This document shows positions 38,151-46,890 of a stretch of 64,000 nt of DNA, in pieces; the stretch's first letter is position 1; the number at the start of each line of letters is the position of its first letter. The notes under the pieces were generated by a model, which worked only from the letters and a program-made list of their open reading frames with translations, made no database searches and was not told where the DNA came from. The stretch covers positions 1,674,001-1,738,000 of the forward strand of contig NZ_CP025682.1 in the NCBI RefSeq assembly GCF_002872475.1. The letters are read 5' to 3'. This stretch comes from Pseudazoarcus pumilus (lineage in GTDB: Bacteria; Pseudomonadota; Gammaproteobacteria; Burkholderiales; Rhodocyclaceae). Both the position numbers and the translations under genes were made by a program.

Positions 38151-39311
38151 TCAGCGCTCGCCCGGCTCGAGACGCAGGATGCGCCCGCGACTCTCGTCGA
38201 GCACGTAAAGATGACCATCCGGCCCCATGCGCACGTCGCGAATGCGCGATCCCATGTCCTCGAGCAAGGCGTGTTCGGCCACGACGCGCTCGCCGTCCAG
38301 CTCCAGGCGCACCAGCTTCCGCGAGGCCAGTGCGCCGACGAACAGGTCGCCGCGCCACTCAGGAATGGCGTCTCCCGTGTAGAAGGCCATGCCCGATGGC
38401 GCGATCGAAGTCGGCACCCAGTAGTGCACCGGCGCTTCGACCCCCTCGCGCTCGGTCGCCTCGCCGAACGGAAGCCGGGTCACGTAGCTGCGTCCGTGAG
38501 TGACGTCCGGCCAGCCGTAGTCGGCCCCGGCGCGGATGATGTTGACCTCGTCGCCGCCGCGCGGGCCATGCTCGTGAATCCACAGCTCGCCCGAATCCGG
38601 ATGCAGTGCGGCCCCCTGCACATTGCGATGGCCGTATGTCCAGATCTCGTCGAGCGCGCCGCGCCGACCGACGAAGGGATTGTCTTCGGGCACCGAGCCG
38701 TCCGGTGAGATGCGCACGATCTTGCCCAGATGGCTGTCGAGCCGCCGCGAGCGCTCGCGCATCTGATTGCGGTCGCCCAGCGTGACGAACAGCATGCCGT
38801 CCGCTCCGAGCACCAGGCGCGATCCGAAGTGGTGGCCGCCGCCGGGGTCGTCGTTCTGCGCGAAGATGCGCCTGACACTGCGCAGCCGCATGCCCGAAAG
38901 GTCGAGCTCGGCGCGTGCGACGGCCGTTCGCGCCCCGTTCGGGGTGGCTTCGGCATAGGAGAAGAAGATCGTGCGGTCGCGCTCGAACTCGGGGCCGAGC
39001 ACCACGTCGAGCAATCCGCCCTGCCCCTGCGCATGTACCCGCGGCACCCCCTGCAAGGGGGCGGACACGCGCCCGTCGGCGTCGACGATGCGCATGCGCC
39101 CGGCACGCTCGGTGACCAGCATGCGAGCGTCCGGCAGAAAGGCCAGGGCCCACGGCGATTGCAGCCCTTCGGCGACGATGTGCACGCGCAGCTCGGTATT
39201 GCCCCCCACGGCTTCGGGCGCGGCGAGCGCTCCGGGCGTGATCAGGAGCAGGAAATGAATGCTGACAATCACGGCAGTACGGCGCACCGCGCGCCCCAGG
39301 CTTGCAGTCAT
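38151..39311 (-). CDS. Periplasmic PQQ-dependent sugar dehydrogenase (Asd/YliI type)
   Basis: A 386-residue six-bladed beta-propeller of the soluble aldose sugar dehydrogenase family, exported by a Sec signal (about 1-30, ending GALAAPE). Seen: the N-terminal GLQSPWALAFLPDARMLVTER, GGGHHFGSRLVLGADGMLFVTLGDR with the catalytic His region, TYGHRNVQGAALHPDSGELWIHEHGPRGGDEVN, and the C-terminal GPDGHLYVLDES. PQQ and Ca2+ are expected cofactors. GGAGG seven bases before the ATG supports the start. Substrate range of the family is broad (aldoses). It diverges from the VanZ-like gene. Confidence 0.92.
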   Translation of the reverse strand: MTASLGRAVRRTAVIVSIHFLLLITPGALAAPEAVGGNTELRVHIVAEGLQSPWALAFLPDARMLVTERAGRMRIVDADGRVSAPLQGVPRVHAQGQGGLLDVVLGPEFERDRTIFFSYAEATPNGARTAVARAELDLSGMRLRSVRRIFAQNDDPGGGHHFGSRLVLGADGMLFVTLGDRNQMRERSRRLDSHLGKIVRISPDGSVPEDNPFVGRRGALDEIWTYGHRNVQGAALHPDSGELWIHEHGPRGGDEVNIIRAGADYGWPDVTHGRSYVTRLPFGEATEREGVEAPVHYWVPTSIAPSGMAFYTGDAIPEWRGDLFVGALASRKLVRLELDGERVVAEHALLEDMGSRIRDVRMGPDGHLYVLDESRGRILRLEPGER

Positions 39312-39398
39312 ACAATTGCCTCCACCACTCGAGTGCAGCTTGCGGAACGATCTCCGCTGCTGTCCGGTCCGACCCCGTCCGCAGCCATCGGTTTCCCC

Positions 39399-39755
39399 AT
39401 GTCCGTTCCACTTCGCCGCTTCGTCACCGTGCTGTTCGTCCTCGCGCTGGTCGCCGGCTTCGTGGTCGCGATGCTGCCCCCGCCCGAGGGCGTGAGTCTC
39501 GCCGCCGGCCGCGACAAGCTGTTCCATTTTGCCGCCTTCGCCGGCTTCGCGCTGTTCGGTTTCACGGTCTGGCCGACGCGCGTACCAAAGGTACTCGCCC
39601 TGCTGCTGGTCTACGGGCTGCTCATCGAGATCGCGCAGTCGGCCACCGGGCATCGCTCGGGCGATCCGCTCGACTGGCTCGCCGATGCGGCCGGCGTCTT
39701 CGCGGCCTTCCTGTTGCGCACGATGTGGCTGCGCCTGCGAGCCTCGACCGCCTGA
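39399..39755 (+). CDS. VanZ-like membrane protein
   Basis: A 118-residue protein with about four hydrophobic segments. The VanZ-type features are DKLFHFAAFAGFALFGF (Asp and His-Phe), LLIEIAQSATGHRSGDPLDWLADAAGVFAAFLL with the Glu-x-x-Gln and Asp conserved in the family. VanZ gives low-level teicoplanin resistance in enterococci; proteobacterial members are of unknown function. No resistance genes are nearby, so no drug-resistance role should be inferred. Confidence 0.85.
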   Translation: MSVPLRRFVTVLFVLALVAGFVVAMLPPPEGVSLAAGRDKLFHFAAFAGFALFGFTVWPTRVPKVLALLLVYGLLIEIAQSATGHRSGDPLDWLADAAGVFAAFLLRTMWLRLRASTA

Positions 39756-39931
39756 TTGCCGCCGGCCGGACGCGCCGCTAGGATACGGACGAACCATGAC
39801 GGAGGGATGATGCGCGTGCGCGCATCGCCGACGAGCGTGCGCAATCACGTTTCGCGTCGGGTTCGCGCTAGAATCATCCGATGATCGGGTACGGCCCGAG
39901 CCCGACGCTGGTGCACACGAGGACCGACACG

Positions 39932-40741
39932 ATGGAACGCATGGAATTTACCAAGCCGCTGCACGTGACCACCTGGATGGCCGTGTTCGTGGCCGTGGTC
40001 GTCGCGCTCGCTGCCTACCTGCTTGCGCATCTGCAGTTCGCCTTCCTGGCCAACCTCCCGTTCAACGCGCTGATCCTCGCCGTCTTCGCGATCGGCGTCA
40101 TCGTCAATTTCGTCCATGTCTGGAAGCTGCAGCGCGAGGTGCTGTGGGCCGAGAGCTACAGCCTCGGCGGCCCGGACGCGCCGCATGCGACCAAGCCCGT
40201 CATGCTCGCCCCGCTGGCGCGCACCCTGACCACCTCGGCCGAGGACGAGGAGCAACCGCGGCTTACCCCGGCGATGATGCGCGCCACCCTCGACGGCGTG
40301 CAGATTCGCCTCGAGGAACAGCGCGACCTGAGCCGCTACATCATCGGTGCGCTGATCTTCCTGGGGCTGCTGGGCACCTTCTGGGGTCTGCTCGTGACGG
40401 TGCGCTCGGTCGGCGAGATCATCGGCGGCATCAGTGGCGGCAGCAATGCGATCGAAATGTTCGAGAACATGAAGCTGCAGCTGGACGCGCCGCTCTCCGG
40501 CATGGCCACGAGCTTTTCCTGCGCGCTGTTCGGACTGGCCGGCTCGCTGGTAGTCGGCTTTCTCGACCTGAACGCCGGCCACGCGCAGAACCGCTTCTAC
40601 CAGGAGATCGACCAGTGGCTCGCCAGCGTCGTGGACGAGCCGGCGGCCAAGGCTTCGTCGGACACCGACGAGATCCGCGAGGAACTGCGAGCGCTGGTGC
40701 GCGCGATCAACGGCGCCCGCGGTGGCGGCGGGGCCGATTAA
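39932..40741 (+). CDS. MotA/TolQ/ExbB-like proton channel protein
   Basis: A 269-residue membrane protein with four predicted helices (about 14-34, 43-63, 137-158, 192-213). The third helix carries FLGLLGTFWGLL, the MotA/ExbB signature, and the segment between helices 2 and 3 (64-136) is a cytoplasmic loop. Such proteins form pentameric stators driven by ion flow. The SD CGAGGA favours 39932; an ATG at 39881 in frame is possible. The stop is four bases before the start of the MotB/OmpA-like partner, the pairing expected for a stator unit. No flagellar, Tol or TonB genes are near. Confidence 0.9.
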   Translation: MERMEFTKPLHVTTWMAVFVAVVVALAAYLLAHLQFAFLANLPFNALILAVFAIGVIVNFVHVWKLQREVLWAESYSLGGPDAPHATKPVMLAPLARTLTTSAEDEEQPRLTPAMMRATLDGVQIRLEEQRDLSRYIIGALIFLGLLGTFWGLLVTVRSVGEIIGGISGGSNAIEMFENMKLQLDAPLSGMATSFSCALFGLAGSLVVGFLDLNAGHAQNRFYQEIDQWLASVVDEPAAKASSDTDEIREELRALVRAINGARGGGGAD

Positions 40742-40745
40742 GCCG

Positions 40746-42929
40746 ATGGCGATGCTCAACCGTCGTCGCGCGCTCGACTTCTGGCCGGGTTTCGTCGGGG
40801 CGCTCGCCGCGCTGCTGCTGGTGACGGTATTCGGCTTGCTGATTTTCGCCGTCGGTCAGTTCATGATCACCGACGTGATCACCGGGCGCGACCGCGCGCT
40901 GGCCCGCCTGGACGCGGAACTGAGCGCCCGCACCGACCGCCTGCAGAAGGAGGCGAGCACGCGCCAGCGTGCCGAAGCGACGATTGGCGAACTGTCGGCG
41001 AGCCTCACCGCCACCGAACGCGAGCGCGACGCCTTGCGTGCTCGCGCGCTCGAGCTGGACGCGGCACTGTCGGCCACCGACATCGAACTGAACGACCAGC
41101 GCGAACGCAACGCCCGCCTGAGCGCGAGCAACGACGAGCTTACGCAGCGTGTGGAGACACTGACCACCGAGCTGGCCGTCTCGGAGCGCAACCGTGCCGA
41201 GCAGGCCGAAGCCTCGGAGCGCACGCTGCGCTCGCTCGCCGAGGCCTCCGAACAGCGCATCGCCGCGCTCACGGCCGAGTCCGAGCGTGCCCTCGCCGGC
41301 GCGCGTGAAGAGACCCGGCAGGCGCGCACGCGCGGCGACGAATTGCAGACCCAGCTCGCGGCCACGCGCGCGACCCTCGTCGAGCGCGAGGCGAGCCTCG
41401 CAGCGGCCAGGGCCGACATCGCCGCCGGCGAGCAACGCATAGACCGGCTTGACAGTACGCTGGAGAAGGCACGCACGGAACTGGGCGAACGCGAGAAGCG
41501 CATCGCCGAACTCGACCGCAGCCTCACAACGACACGCGAACAGCTGGCGGCGGGTGAACAACGCATCGCCGAACTGGATCGCATTCTGGCCCAGACGCAG
41601 GAGACGCTCGTCTCGCGCGAGCGCCGCGTCGAGGCTCTCGATCGCGAACTGAGCGCAGCACGCCAACAGCTCGCCGAGCGCGAACGACGCATTGCCACAC
41701 TCGAGGAAGAGTTCGACAGTGCGCGCACGAACCTCACGCGCAGCGAGGCCGCGTTGGCCCAAGCGCGGGAGCAGATCGCTGCGCGCGAGCAGGACATCGA
41801 GCAGCTCGACCAGGCGCTGGCGCAGGGCAAGCAGGACATCGCGCGGCGCAACGAACGCATCGCCACGCTGGAAAGATCGCTGGCCGCCGCGCGCGAAGAA
41901 GTCCAGGCGCGCGAGCAGCGCATCGCACAACTGGACGAGGCCCACACCGCGGCGCTGGCGCAACTGATGCAAAGCACGCAGAGTGGCCAACAGATCGAGC
42001 AGCAACTGGCCTCGGCGCGATCGTCGATGGCCGAGCGCGACGAACGCATCGAGGATCTGCAGCGTTCGCTGGAGGGGGCGCGACGCGATCTCGAGCAGAC
42101 GCGTGACGAGCTTGCACGGATCGAGCGCGAACGCACGGCCTCCCCGGACGAACTGACGCGGCGCGCGCTGCAACAGACCACCGCCGCGCTGGACGCGGCG
42201 CGCAAGGAGCTCGACGCCGAGCGCGAGCGCGTGGCCGAACTGGAACGCGAACTGGCCCAGGCCCGCGCCGCGCCCGCACCGGACGTCGCGGCACTGACGC
42301 AGCAGCTCGAGGGGGCGAAGAAGGACCTCGAAGCACGCACTCGACAAGCGACCGAACTCGAGTCACAGCTGAATGCGACCCGCTCCGAACTGGCCGCACG
42401 CAGCGTGGCCGCCGCCGAGCGCGAGCGCGCCGTCGCGCTGGTCGACGCCACCATCGAACCCGCCCCCCAGGAAAAGCCCTTCGCCGAACACCGGCGCGAG
42501 TTCTACGCCGCGCTGCGTCCGGTCTTCGGCAACGCCTCGGGCATGGTCGGCGAGCGCCTCATCCTCCCCGCGGACATGCTTTTTTCGCCCGGCTCGGCCG
42601 AACTGGGCGATGCCGCGCGCGCCAGGCTGGCCAGCCTGGCCGAGATCCTGAAGTCCGCATCGGCGAGCTTCCCGCCCTCGGTGCAATGGTCGCTGCGCGT
42701 CGACGCTCACACCGAAGAAGGCCGGGTCAGCGGCGGCCGCTTCGCCTCGAACGAAGAACTGAGCGTCGCCCGTGCCCGCGCCATCACCCGCTTCCTGCAG
42801 ACGCGCGACGTTCCTCCCGTGCGCCTGGCGGCCAACGGCTACGGTTCCATGCACCCGCTCGACACGCGCGGCACGCCTGCGGCACAGGCGCGTAACCGGC
42901 GCATCGAGATCCGCCTCACCGACCGCTGA
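40746..42929 (+). CDS. MotB/OmpA-like peptidoglycan-binding protein with a very long coiled coil
   Basis: A 727-residue protein: short cytosolic N-terminus, one transmembrane helix (about 16-38), a coiled coil of some 520 residues (about 45-565) and a C-terminal OmpA/MotB peptidoglycan-binding domain (about 607-727) with DAHTEEG, ELSVARARAITRFL and NRRIEIRL. Residues 226-407 are tandem 21-residue repeats (three heptads each), consensus AxxExRIAxLDRxLxxAREQL. This is far longer than MotB, TolR or ExbD. With the upstream gene it forms a probable ion-driven complex spanning from inner membrane to cell wall. Not the same layout as the ZorA/ZorB defence stator, where the long tail belongs to ZorA. 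Confidence 0.88.
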   Translation: MAMLNRRRALDFWPGFVGALAALLLVTVFGLLIFAVGQFMITDVITGRDRALARLDAELSARTDRLQKEASTRQRAEATIGELSASLTATERERDALRARALELDAALSATDIELNDQRERNARLSASNDELTQRVETLTTELAVSERNRAEQAEASERTLRSLAEASEQRIAALTAESERALAGAREETRQARTRGDELQTQLAATRATLVEREASLAAARADIAAGEQRIDRLDSTLEKARTELGEREKRIAELDRSLTTTREQLAAGEQRIAELDRILAQTQETLVSRERRVEALDRELSAARQQLAERERRIATLEEEFDSARTNLTRSEAALAQAREQIAAREQDIEQLDQALAQGKQDIARRNERIATLERSLAAAREEVQAREQRIAQLDEAHTAALAQLMQSTQSGQQIEQQLASARSSMAERDERIEDLQRSLEGARRDLEQTRDELARIERERTASPDELTRRALQQTTAALDAARKELDAERERVAELERELAQARAAPAPDVAALTQQLEGAKKDLEARTRQATELESQLNATRSELAARSVAAAERERAVALVDATIEPAPQEKPFAEHRREFYAALRPVFGNASGMVGERLILPADMLFSPGSAELGDAARARLASLAEILKSASASFPPSVQWSLRVDAHTEEGRVSGGRFASNEELSVARARAITRFLQTRDVPPVRLAANGYGSMHPLDTRGTPAAQARNRRIEIRLTDR
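41421..41966 (+). repeat. Coding tandem repeats, 63-base unit (21 residues, 3 heptads)
   Basis: Residues 226-407 of the coiled-coil protein split into units of 21 residues with one 14-residue unit (331-344): starts at 226, 247, 268, 289, 310, 331, 345, 366, 387. A further copy lies at 429-449 (42030-42092). The units share E-x-R-I-A-x-L-D/E-R in register. They suggest growth by unequal exchange of multiples of one heptad. Confidence 0.75.
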
Positions 42930-42966
42930 CGAACAGTCCGGTTCGACCCGTAGCGCACCCCGCCCC

Positions 42967-42972
42967 TATACT
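42967..42972 (+). promoter_or_regulatory. Candidate -10 element for the dodecin gene
   Basis: TATACT, 42 bases before the dodecin ATG, with a TTCGAC-like -35 at 42942-42947 and a 19-base spacer, which is long. Weak candidate, but it is the only AT-rich hexamer in the 79-base gap. Confidence 0.35.
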
Positions 42973-43008
42973 GGAATCTCCCGCAACGAGAGCAACGGAG
43001 GTTCCAAC

Positions 43009-43218
43009 ATGTCCGCACACGTCTACAAGCTCGTCGAACTGGTCGGATCATCGACCGAAGGCACGGACGACGCCATCCGCAACGCCATCGCCACCGCCAA
43101 CAAGTCGCTGCGTCACCTCGACTGGTTCGAGACCACCGAGATCCGCGGCCACATCGCCGACGGCAAGATCGCGCACTGGCAGGTCAAGCTCAAGGTCGGT
43201 TTCCGCATCGAGGAGTGA
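43009..43218 (+). CDS. Dodecin (flavin-binding storage protein)
   Basis: A 69-residue protein that assembles as a dodecamer and stores riboflavin or FMN. Family blocks: HVYKLVELVGSSTEGTDDAIRNAI, the flavin-stacking Trp in HLDWFETTEIRGHI, and HWQVKLKVGFRIEE. A strong SD (CGGAGG, 42996-43001) precedes the start. It ends five bases from the convergent fbpB-like gene. Confidence 0.95.
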   Translation: MSAHVYKLVELVGSSTEGTDDAIRNAIATANKSLRHLDWFETTEIRGHIADGKIAHWQVKLKVGFRIEE

Positions 43219-43223
43219 CGGCG

Positions 43224-44939
43224 CTAGGCGCGCGCCGCGTCCTGCCCGGTCAACGCCGGTGCGGGCGGCGCCGCGCGACGCCCGCGACGCCCCTTCACGA
43301 TCTGGCGCGAGAGCACGATCATCGGCACCAGGCCGACGGCGACGATGGTCAGCGCCGCCGTCGAGGCTTCCGCCAGGCGCTCGTCGGCCGCCAGATTGTG
43401 GGCCTGGGTGGCGAGCGTGTCGAAATTGAACGGGCGCATCACCAGCGTTGCCGGCAATTCCTTCATCACGTCCACGAACACCAGCAGCCCGGCGGTCAGC
43501 AGGCTGCCGCGCAGCATCGGCACATGCACGCGCCGCAGCGTGGCAAAGCGCCCATGACCGAGAATGCGTGAAGCATCGTCCATGTTGGGCGTGATCTTGC
43601 CCAGGCTGGCCTCGACGGTATGCAGCGCGATCGACAGAAAGCGTGTGAGATAGGCATAGATCAACGCCGCGATGCCGCCGGTCAGGATCAGCCCCGGATT
43701 GACGCCGAACCAGGCCGTCGCGGTCTCGGCGATGGCGTTGTCGAGTCGCGTCACCGGAATCAGCACCCCCACGGCGATCACCGAGCCGGGCACGGCATAG
43801 CCCAGCCCGACCACGCGGTTGCCCGCCTGAGGCCAGTTCGACGGCGACAGGCGCGCCGCGTAGGCGAGCAGCAACGCCAGGCCGACCGCCAGCACGGCGG
43901 CGACCGACGCCAGTACGAAGCTGTTGCGAGCGAGCAGGACGAAACGCGGCCCGAACTGCGCATCGCCCTCGACGATGGCCATGTTCAGCAGGAGGCCAGC
44001 GGGCAGCAGAAAGCCGGCGACCAGCGGCATCAGGCACAGCAAGGTCACCACCCAGGCGCGCCAGCCACGCAGGCGGATGCGCACCGGCGAGGCGTTCTGG
44101 CGCGAAGTGTTGTTGAATCGCGCGCGCCCCCGGCTGATGCGCTCGAGCACCAGGACGACGATCACGAAACCGAGCAGCAATGCCGACAGCTGTGCCGCGG
44201 CCGCGCGGTCGCCGAAGGAAAACCAGGCGCGATAGATGCCGGTGGTGAAGGTCTGCACACCGAAGTACGAAACCGTGCCGAAATCGGCCAGCGTCTCCAT
44301 CAACGCCAGCGCGGTGCCGGCGACGATGGCCGGGCGAGCCAGCGGCAGCGAGACCCGAAAGAAACTGCTCCACGGCCCCAGTCCGAGCGAGCGTCCGGCC
44401 TCGAGCATGCCCGCCGCGCGCTCGAGGAACGCGGTGCGCGCGAGCAGATAGACATAGGGATAGAGCACGAACATGAACATCGCCGAGGCGCCACCGACCG
44501 AGCGCACGTCGGGAAACCAGTAATCGCCCGCCCGCCAGCCAAACCATTCGCGCAGGGTACTCTGTACCGGTCCGACGAACTGCAGGAAGTCGGTGTAGAC
44601 ATAGGCCATGACGTAGGCCGGCACGGCCAGAGGCAGCACCAGCGCCCATTCGAGCACGCGCCGCCCGGGAAAGTCGAACATGCTGGTGAACCACGCCCCG
44701 AGCACCCCGATGCTGGCCACGCCCAGGCCCACGACGACGCACATCACGACGGTGTTGCGGATGAACTCGGGCAGCACCGTCGCGGCCATGTGGCTCCAGG
44801 TGTCCGAGGTGCCGGCGACCAGCACGTTGGAAAACACCGACAGCACCGGCACCGCGATGAGCACGGCGATGAACAGGCCGCTCCAGGTCGGGGGGGAACG
44901 ATCCGGCAACAATCGGGTGGAAACGGTCCTGGCTTGCAT
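43224..44939 (-). CDS. fbpB: Iron(III) ABC transporter permease (FbpB type)
   Basis: A fused double permease of 571 residues with about 12 membrane segments. Each half has the EAA loop: ARSLGLGPWSSFFRVSLPLARPA near residue 190 and SRILGHGRFATLRRVHVPMLRG near residue 480. This twin-domain form is characteristic of FbpB/SfuB/AfuB iron permeases. Start 44939. Oriented away from the FbpC-like ATPase gene across a 118-base gap containing a Fur-box-like site. No iron-binding protein gene (fbpA) is adjacent. Confidence 0.92.
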   Translation of the reverse strand: MQARTVSTRLLPDRSPPTWSGLFIAVLIAVPVLSVFSNVLVAGTSDTWSHMAATVLPEFIRNTVVMCVVVGLGVASIGVLGAWFTSMFDFPGRRVLEWALVLPLAVPAYVMAYVYTDFLQFVGPVQSTLREWFGWRAGDYWFPDVRSVGGASAMFMFVLYPYVYLLARTAFLERAAGMLEAGRSLGLGPWSSFFRVSLPLARPAIVAGTALALMETLADFGTVSYFGVQTFTTGIYRAWFSFGDRAAAAQLSALLLGFVIVVLVLERISRGRARFNNTSRQNASPVRIRLRGWRAWVVTLLCLMPLVAGFLLPAGLLLNMAIVEGDAQFGPRFVLLARNSFVLASVAAVLAVGLALLLAYAARLSPSNWPQAGNRVVGLGYAVPGSVIAVGVLIPVTRLDNAIAETATAWFGVNPGLILTGGIAALIYAYLTRFLSIALHTVEASLGKITPNMDDASRILGHGRFATLRRVHVPMLRGSLLTAGLLVFVDVMKELPATLVMRPFNFDTLATQAHNLAADERLAEASTAALTIVAVGLVPMIVLSRQIVKGRRGRRAAPPAPALTGQDAARA

Positions 44940-44992
44940 CGGGGGCCCGAAGAATGAGGCCGCGCTCGCTGCACGGCCCCTGATTTAGAAAT

Positions 44993-45011
44993 TATAATTG
45001 ATCGCATTATC
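44993..45011. promoter_or_regulatory. Fur-box-like operator in the fbpB-fbpC divergent gap
   Basis: TATAATTGATCGCATTATC matches the 19-base Fur consensus at 12 of 19 positions, all in the two outer half-sites (ATAAT, seven bases, ATTAT), the same spacing as in the consensus. It contains a perfect TATAAT (44993-44998) in the orientation of fbpC and a TATAAT-like hexamer in the other direction. Fe-Fur binding here would repress both genes. Confidence 0.6.
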
Positions 45012-45057
45012 GCTTCTACGGAGGCGTGCCGCCAAATGCTGCGGCGCGTGAATCCCG

Positions 45058-46176
45058 ATGTCCCACCTCGAACTCAGCGCAATCGAACTGGCCTACGACG
45101 CCCATCCGGTCGTGCGGCGACTGTCCATGCGACTGCCGCGCGGCGCGATCGGCTGCCTGCTGGGTCCGTCGGGCTGCGGCAAGACCACCGTGCTGCGCTG
45201 CATTGCCGGCTTCGAACATGTCGATGCGGGCGAGATCCGGCTCGACGGACGCGTGGTCAGCAGCACCTCGATCCACCTGCCGCCCGAACAGCGGCGCATC
45301 GGCATGGTATTCCAGGATTACGCGCTGTTTCCCCACCTCACGGTGGGCGCCAACATCGGTTTCGGCCTGCGCGGGCTCGAGGCGGGTGCGCGGCAATCGC
45401 GCGTCGGGGCCATGCTCGGCGTGATCGGGCTCGCCGGCCAGGGGGAGCGCTATCCGCACGAGCTGTCCGGCGGCCAGCAACAGCGCGTCGCGCTGGCACG
45501 CGCACTCGCCCCCGAGCCGGACCTGCTGCTGCTCGACGAACCTTTCTCGAATCTCGACGTGGAACTGCGCGAACGTCTCTCCCACGAAGTGCGCGACATC
45601 ATCAAGGCCACCGGCATCACCGCGGTGATGGTCACGCACGACCAGAACGAGGCCTTCGCCGTGGCCGACGAGATCGGCATCATGTACGAGGGCCGCATCC
45701 AGCAATGGGACACGCCCTACAACCTCTATCACCGTCCGTGCAACCGCTTCGTGGCCGATTTCATCGGTCAGGGCGTGCTGCTCTCGGGCGAAGTTGTCGA
45801 CGATCAGCACGTACGCACCGACCTGGGTCTGCTGGTGAGCGCCATCCCCACCGAATGCCGCATCGAGGATGGCCGCAACTGCGGACGCTGCACGGTCGAA
45901 GTGCTACTGCGTCCCGACGACGTGGTGCACGACGACGACAGCACGCTCCAGGCGCGCGTGCTCAAGAAGGCCTTTCGCGGCGCCGACATCCTGTACACGC
46001 TGGAGCTCGATTCAGGCGCGCGCGTGCTCTCGTTGGTGCCCAGCCATCACAACCATGCGCTGGGCGAGATGATCGGCATTCGTCTGGAAGCCGATCACGT
46101 CATCACCTTCCACCGCGACGCCGAGTACGCCGCCCATGCGCAGCCGTTCAACGCGCTGCAGTGCACCGAAGGATGA
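45058..46176 (+). CDS. fbpC: Iron(III) ABC transporter ATPase (FbpC type)
   Basis: An ABC ATPase of 372 residues: Walker A GPSGCGKTT (36-44), QDYALFPHLTVGANIGFGL Q-loop, signature ELSGGQQQR, Walker B LLLLDEPFSNLD, and a C-terminal TOBE-like domain (VEVLLRPDDVVHDDD). The CysXXCys-containing loop IEDGRNCGRCTVE in the regulatory part is unusual. It pairs with the divergently placed FbpB permease. No SD lies directly before the ATG at 45058; GGAGG at 45020-45024 is too far. Its stop overlaps the aat start as ATGA. Confidence 0.9.
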   Translation: MSHLELSAIELAYDAHPVVRRLSMRLPRGAIGCLLGPSGCGKTTVLRCIAGFEHVDAGEIRLDGRVVSSTSIHLPPEQRRIGMVFQDYALFPHLTVGANIGFGLRGLEAGARQSRVGAMLGVIGLAGQGERYPHELSGGQQQRVALARALAPEPDLLLLDEPFSNLDVELRERLSHEVRDIIKATGITAVMVTHDQNEAFAVADEIGIMYEGRIQQWDTPYNLYHRPCNRFVADFIGQGVLLSGEVVDDQHVRTDLGLLVSAIPTECRIEDGRNCGRCTVEVLLRPDDVVHDDDSTLQARVLKKAFRGADILYTLELDSGARVLSLVPSHHNHALGEMIGIRLEADHVITFHRDAEYAAHAQPFNALQCTEG

Positions 46177-46886
46177 TTCCCTGGCTGTCCTACACGCCGC
46201 ACTTCCCGCCCGTCGACGCCGCACTCGACGATCCTCCGGGCCTGCTCGCGGCAGGGGGTGCACTGACTCCCGAATGGCTGCTCGAAGCCTACCGGCACGG
46301 CATCTTCCCGTGGTACAGCGCGGGGCAGCCCATCCTGTGGTGGAGTCCGAACCCGCGTCTGGTGCTGTTTCCAGGCGAGATCCGCATCTCGCGCTCGCTG
46401 CGCCGGACCTTGCGGCGCGGCCGCTTCGAAGTGCGCCTGGACACGGCCTTCGACGCCGTCGTCGAGGCCTGTGCGGCACCGCGCGACGACGTCCCCGGCA
46501 CCTGGATCACCCCCGAGATGCGACGCGCCTACGGCCAGATGCATACCCTGGGCCATGCGCACAGCGTCGAGGCCTGGCACGAGGGCGAACTCGTCGGCGG
46601 CCTCTACGGCATCGCGCTGGGCCGCGCCTTTTTCGGCGAATCGATGTTCAGCCGCCGCACCGACGCATCCAAGGTGTGCCTTGCCCATCTCGCGCGCTTT
46701 CTTGAATCACGGAATTTCGGCGTGATAGATTGCCAGATGACGACGTCCCACCTGCTCTCCCTGGGCGCGCGCGAGATTGCGCGCAGCGAATTCTGCCGCC
46801 TCGTCGGAGAACTGGTCGACAGTGGTACGCCGCCCGAGCGCTGGCCAGCCAGCGCGGTTGCCGACACTTTCCGGGAAAGCGTTTGA
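46173..46886 (+). CDS. aat: Leucyl/phenylalanyl-tRNA--protein transferase Aat
   Basis: It adds Leu or Phe to N-terminal Lys/Arg of proteins, making them ClpS/ClpAP substrates. The 237-residue GNAT-like protein has the family opening [37 protein letters not shown], then [63 protein letters not shown] and [18 protein letters not shown]. All standard motifs are present. It overlaps fbpC by four bases and is followed by bpt after a four-base gap, so the two N-degron transferases form one unit. Confidence 0.97.
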   Translation: MIPWLSYTPHFPPVDAALDDPPGLLAAGGALTPEWLLEAYRHGIFPWYSAGQPILWWSPNPRLVLFPGEIRISRSLRRTLRRGRFEVRLDTAFDAVVEACAAPRDDVPGTWITPEMRRAYGQMHTLGHAHSVEAWHEGELVGGLYGIALGRAFFGESMFSRRTDASKVCLAHLARFLESRNFGVIDCQMTTSHLLSLGAREIARSEFCRLVGELVDSGTPPERWPASAVADTFRESV

Positions 46887-46890
46887 GCAC

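Noticed and set aside
38151-39755. Glycopeptide resistance from the VanZ-like gene
   Set aside because: No vanHAX-type or other resistance genes in the neighbourhood; the family is common in proteobacteria without such a role.
39810-39884. Arg-rich 24-codon frame with GGAGG upstream and an ATGA overlap with an in-frame ATG of the MotA-like gene
   Set aside because: Too short and compositionally trivial to support as a gene; could at most be a leader peptide. The channel gene has its own SD and start at 39932.
39932-42929. Zorya (ZorAB) anti-phage system
   Set aside because: The long coil is on the OmpA partner rather than on the MotA-like subunit, and no zorC, zorD or zorE gene follows; downstream genes are dodecin and fbpB.
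45036-46172. Apparent fusion of an upstream frame to Aat starting at 45036 with GGAGG at 45020-45024
   Set aside because: The frame before 46173 is the +2 shadow of fbpC and has no resemblance to any family; Aat is full length from 46173.
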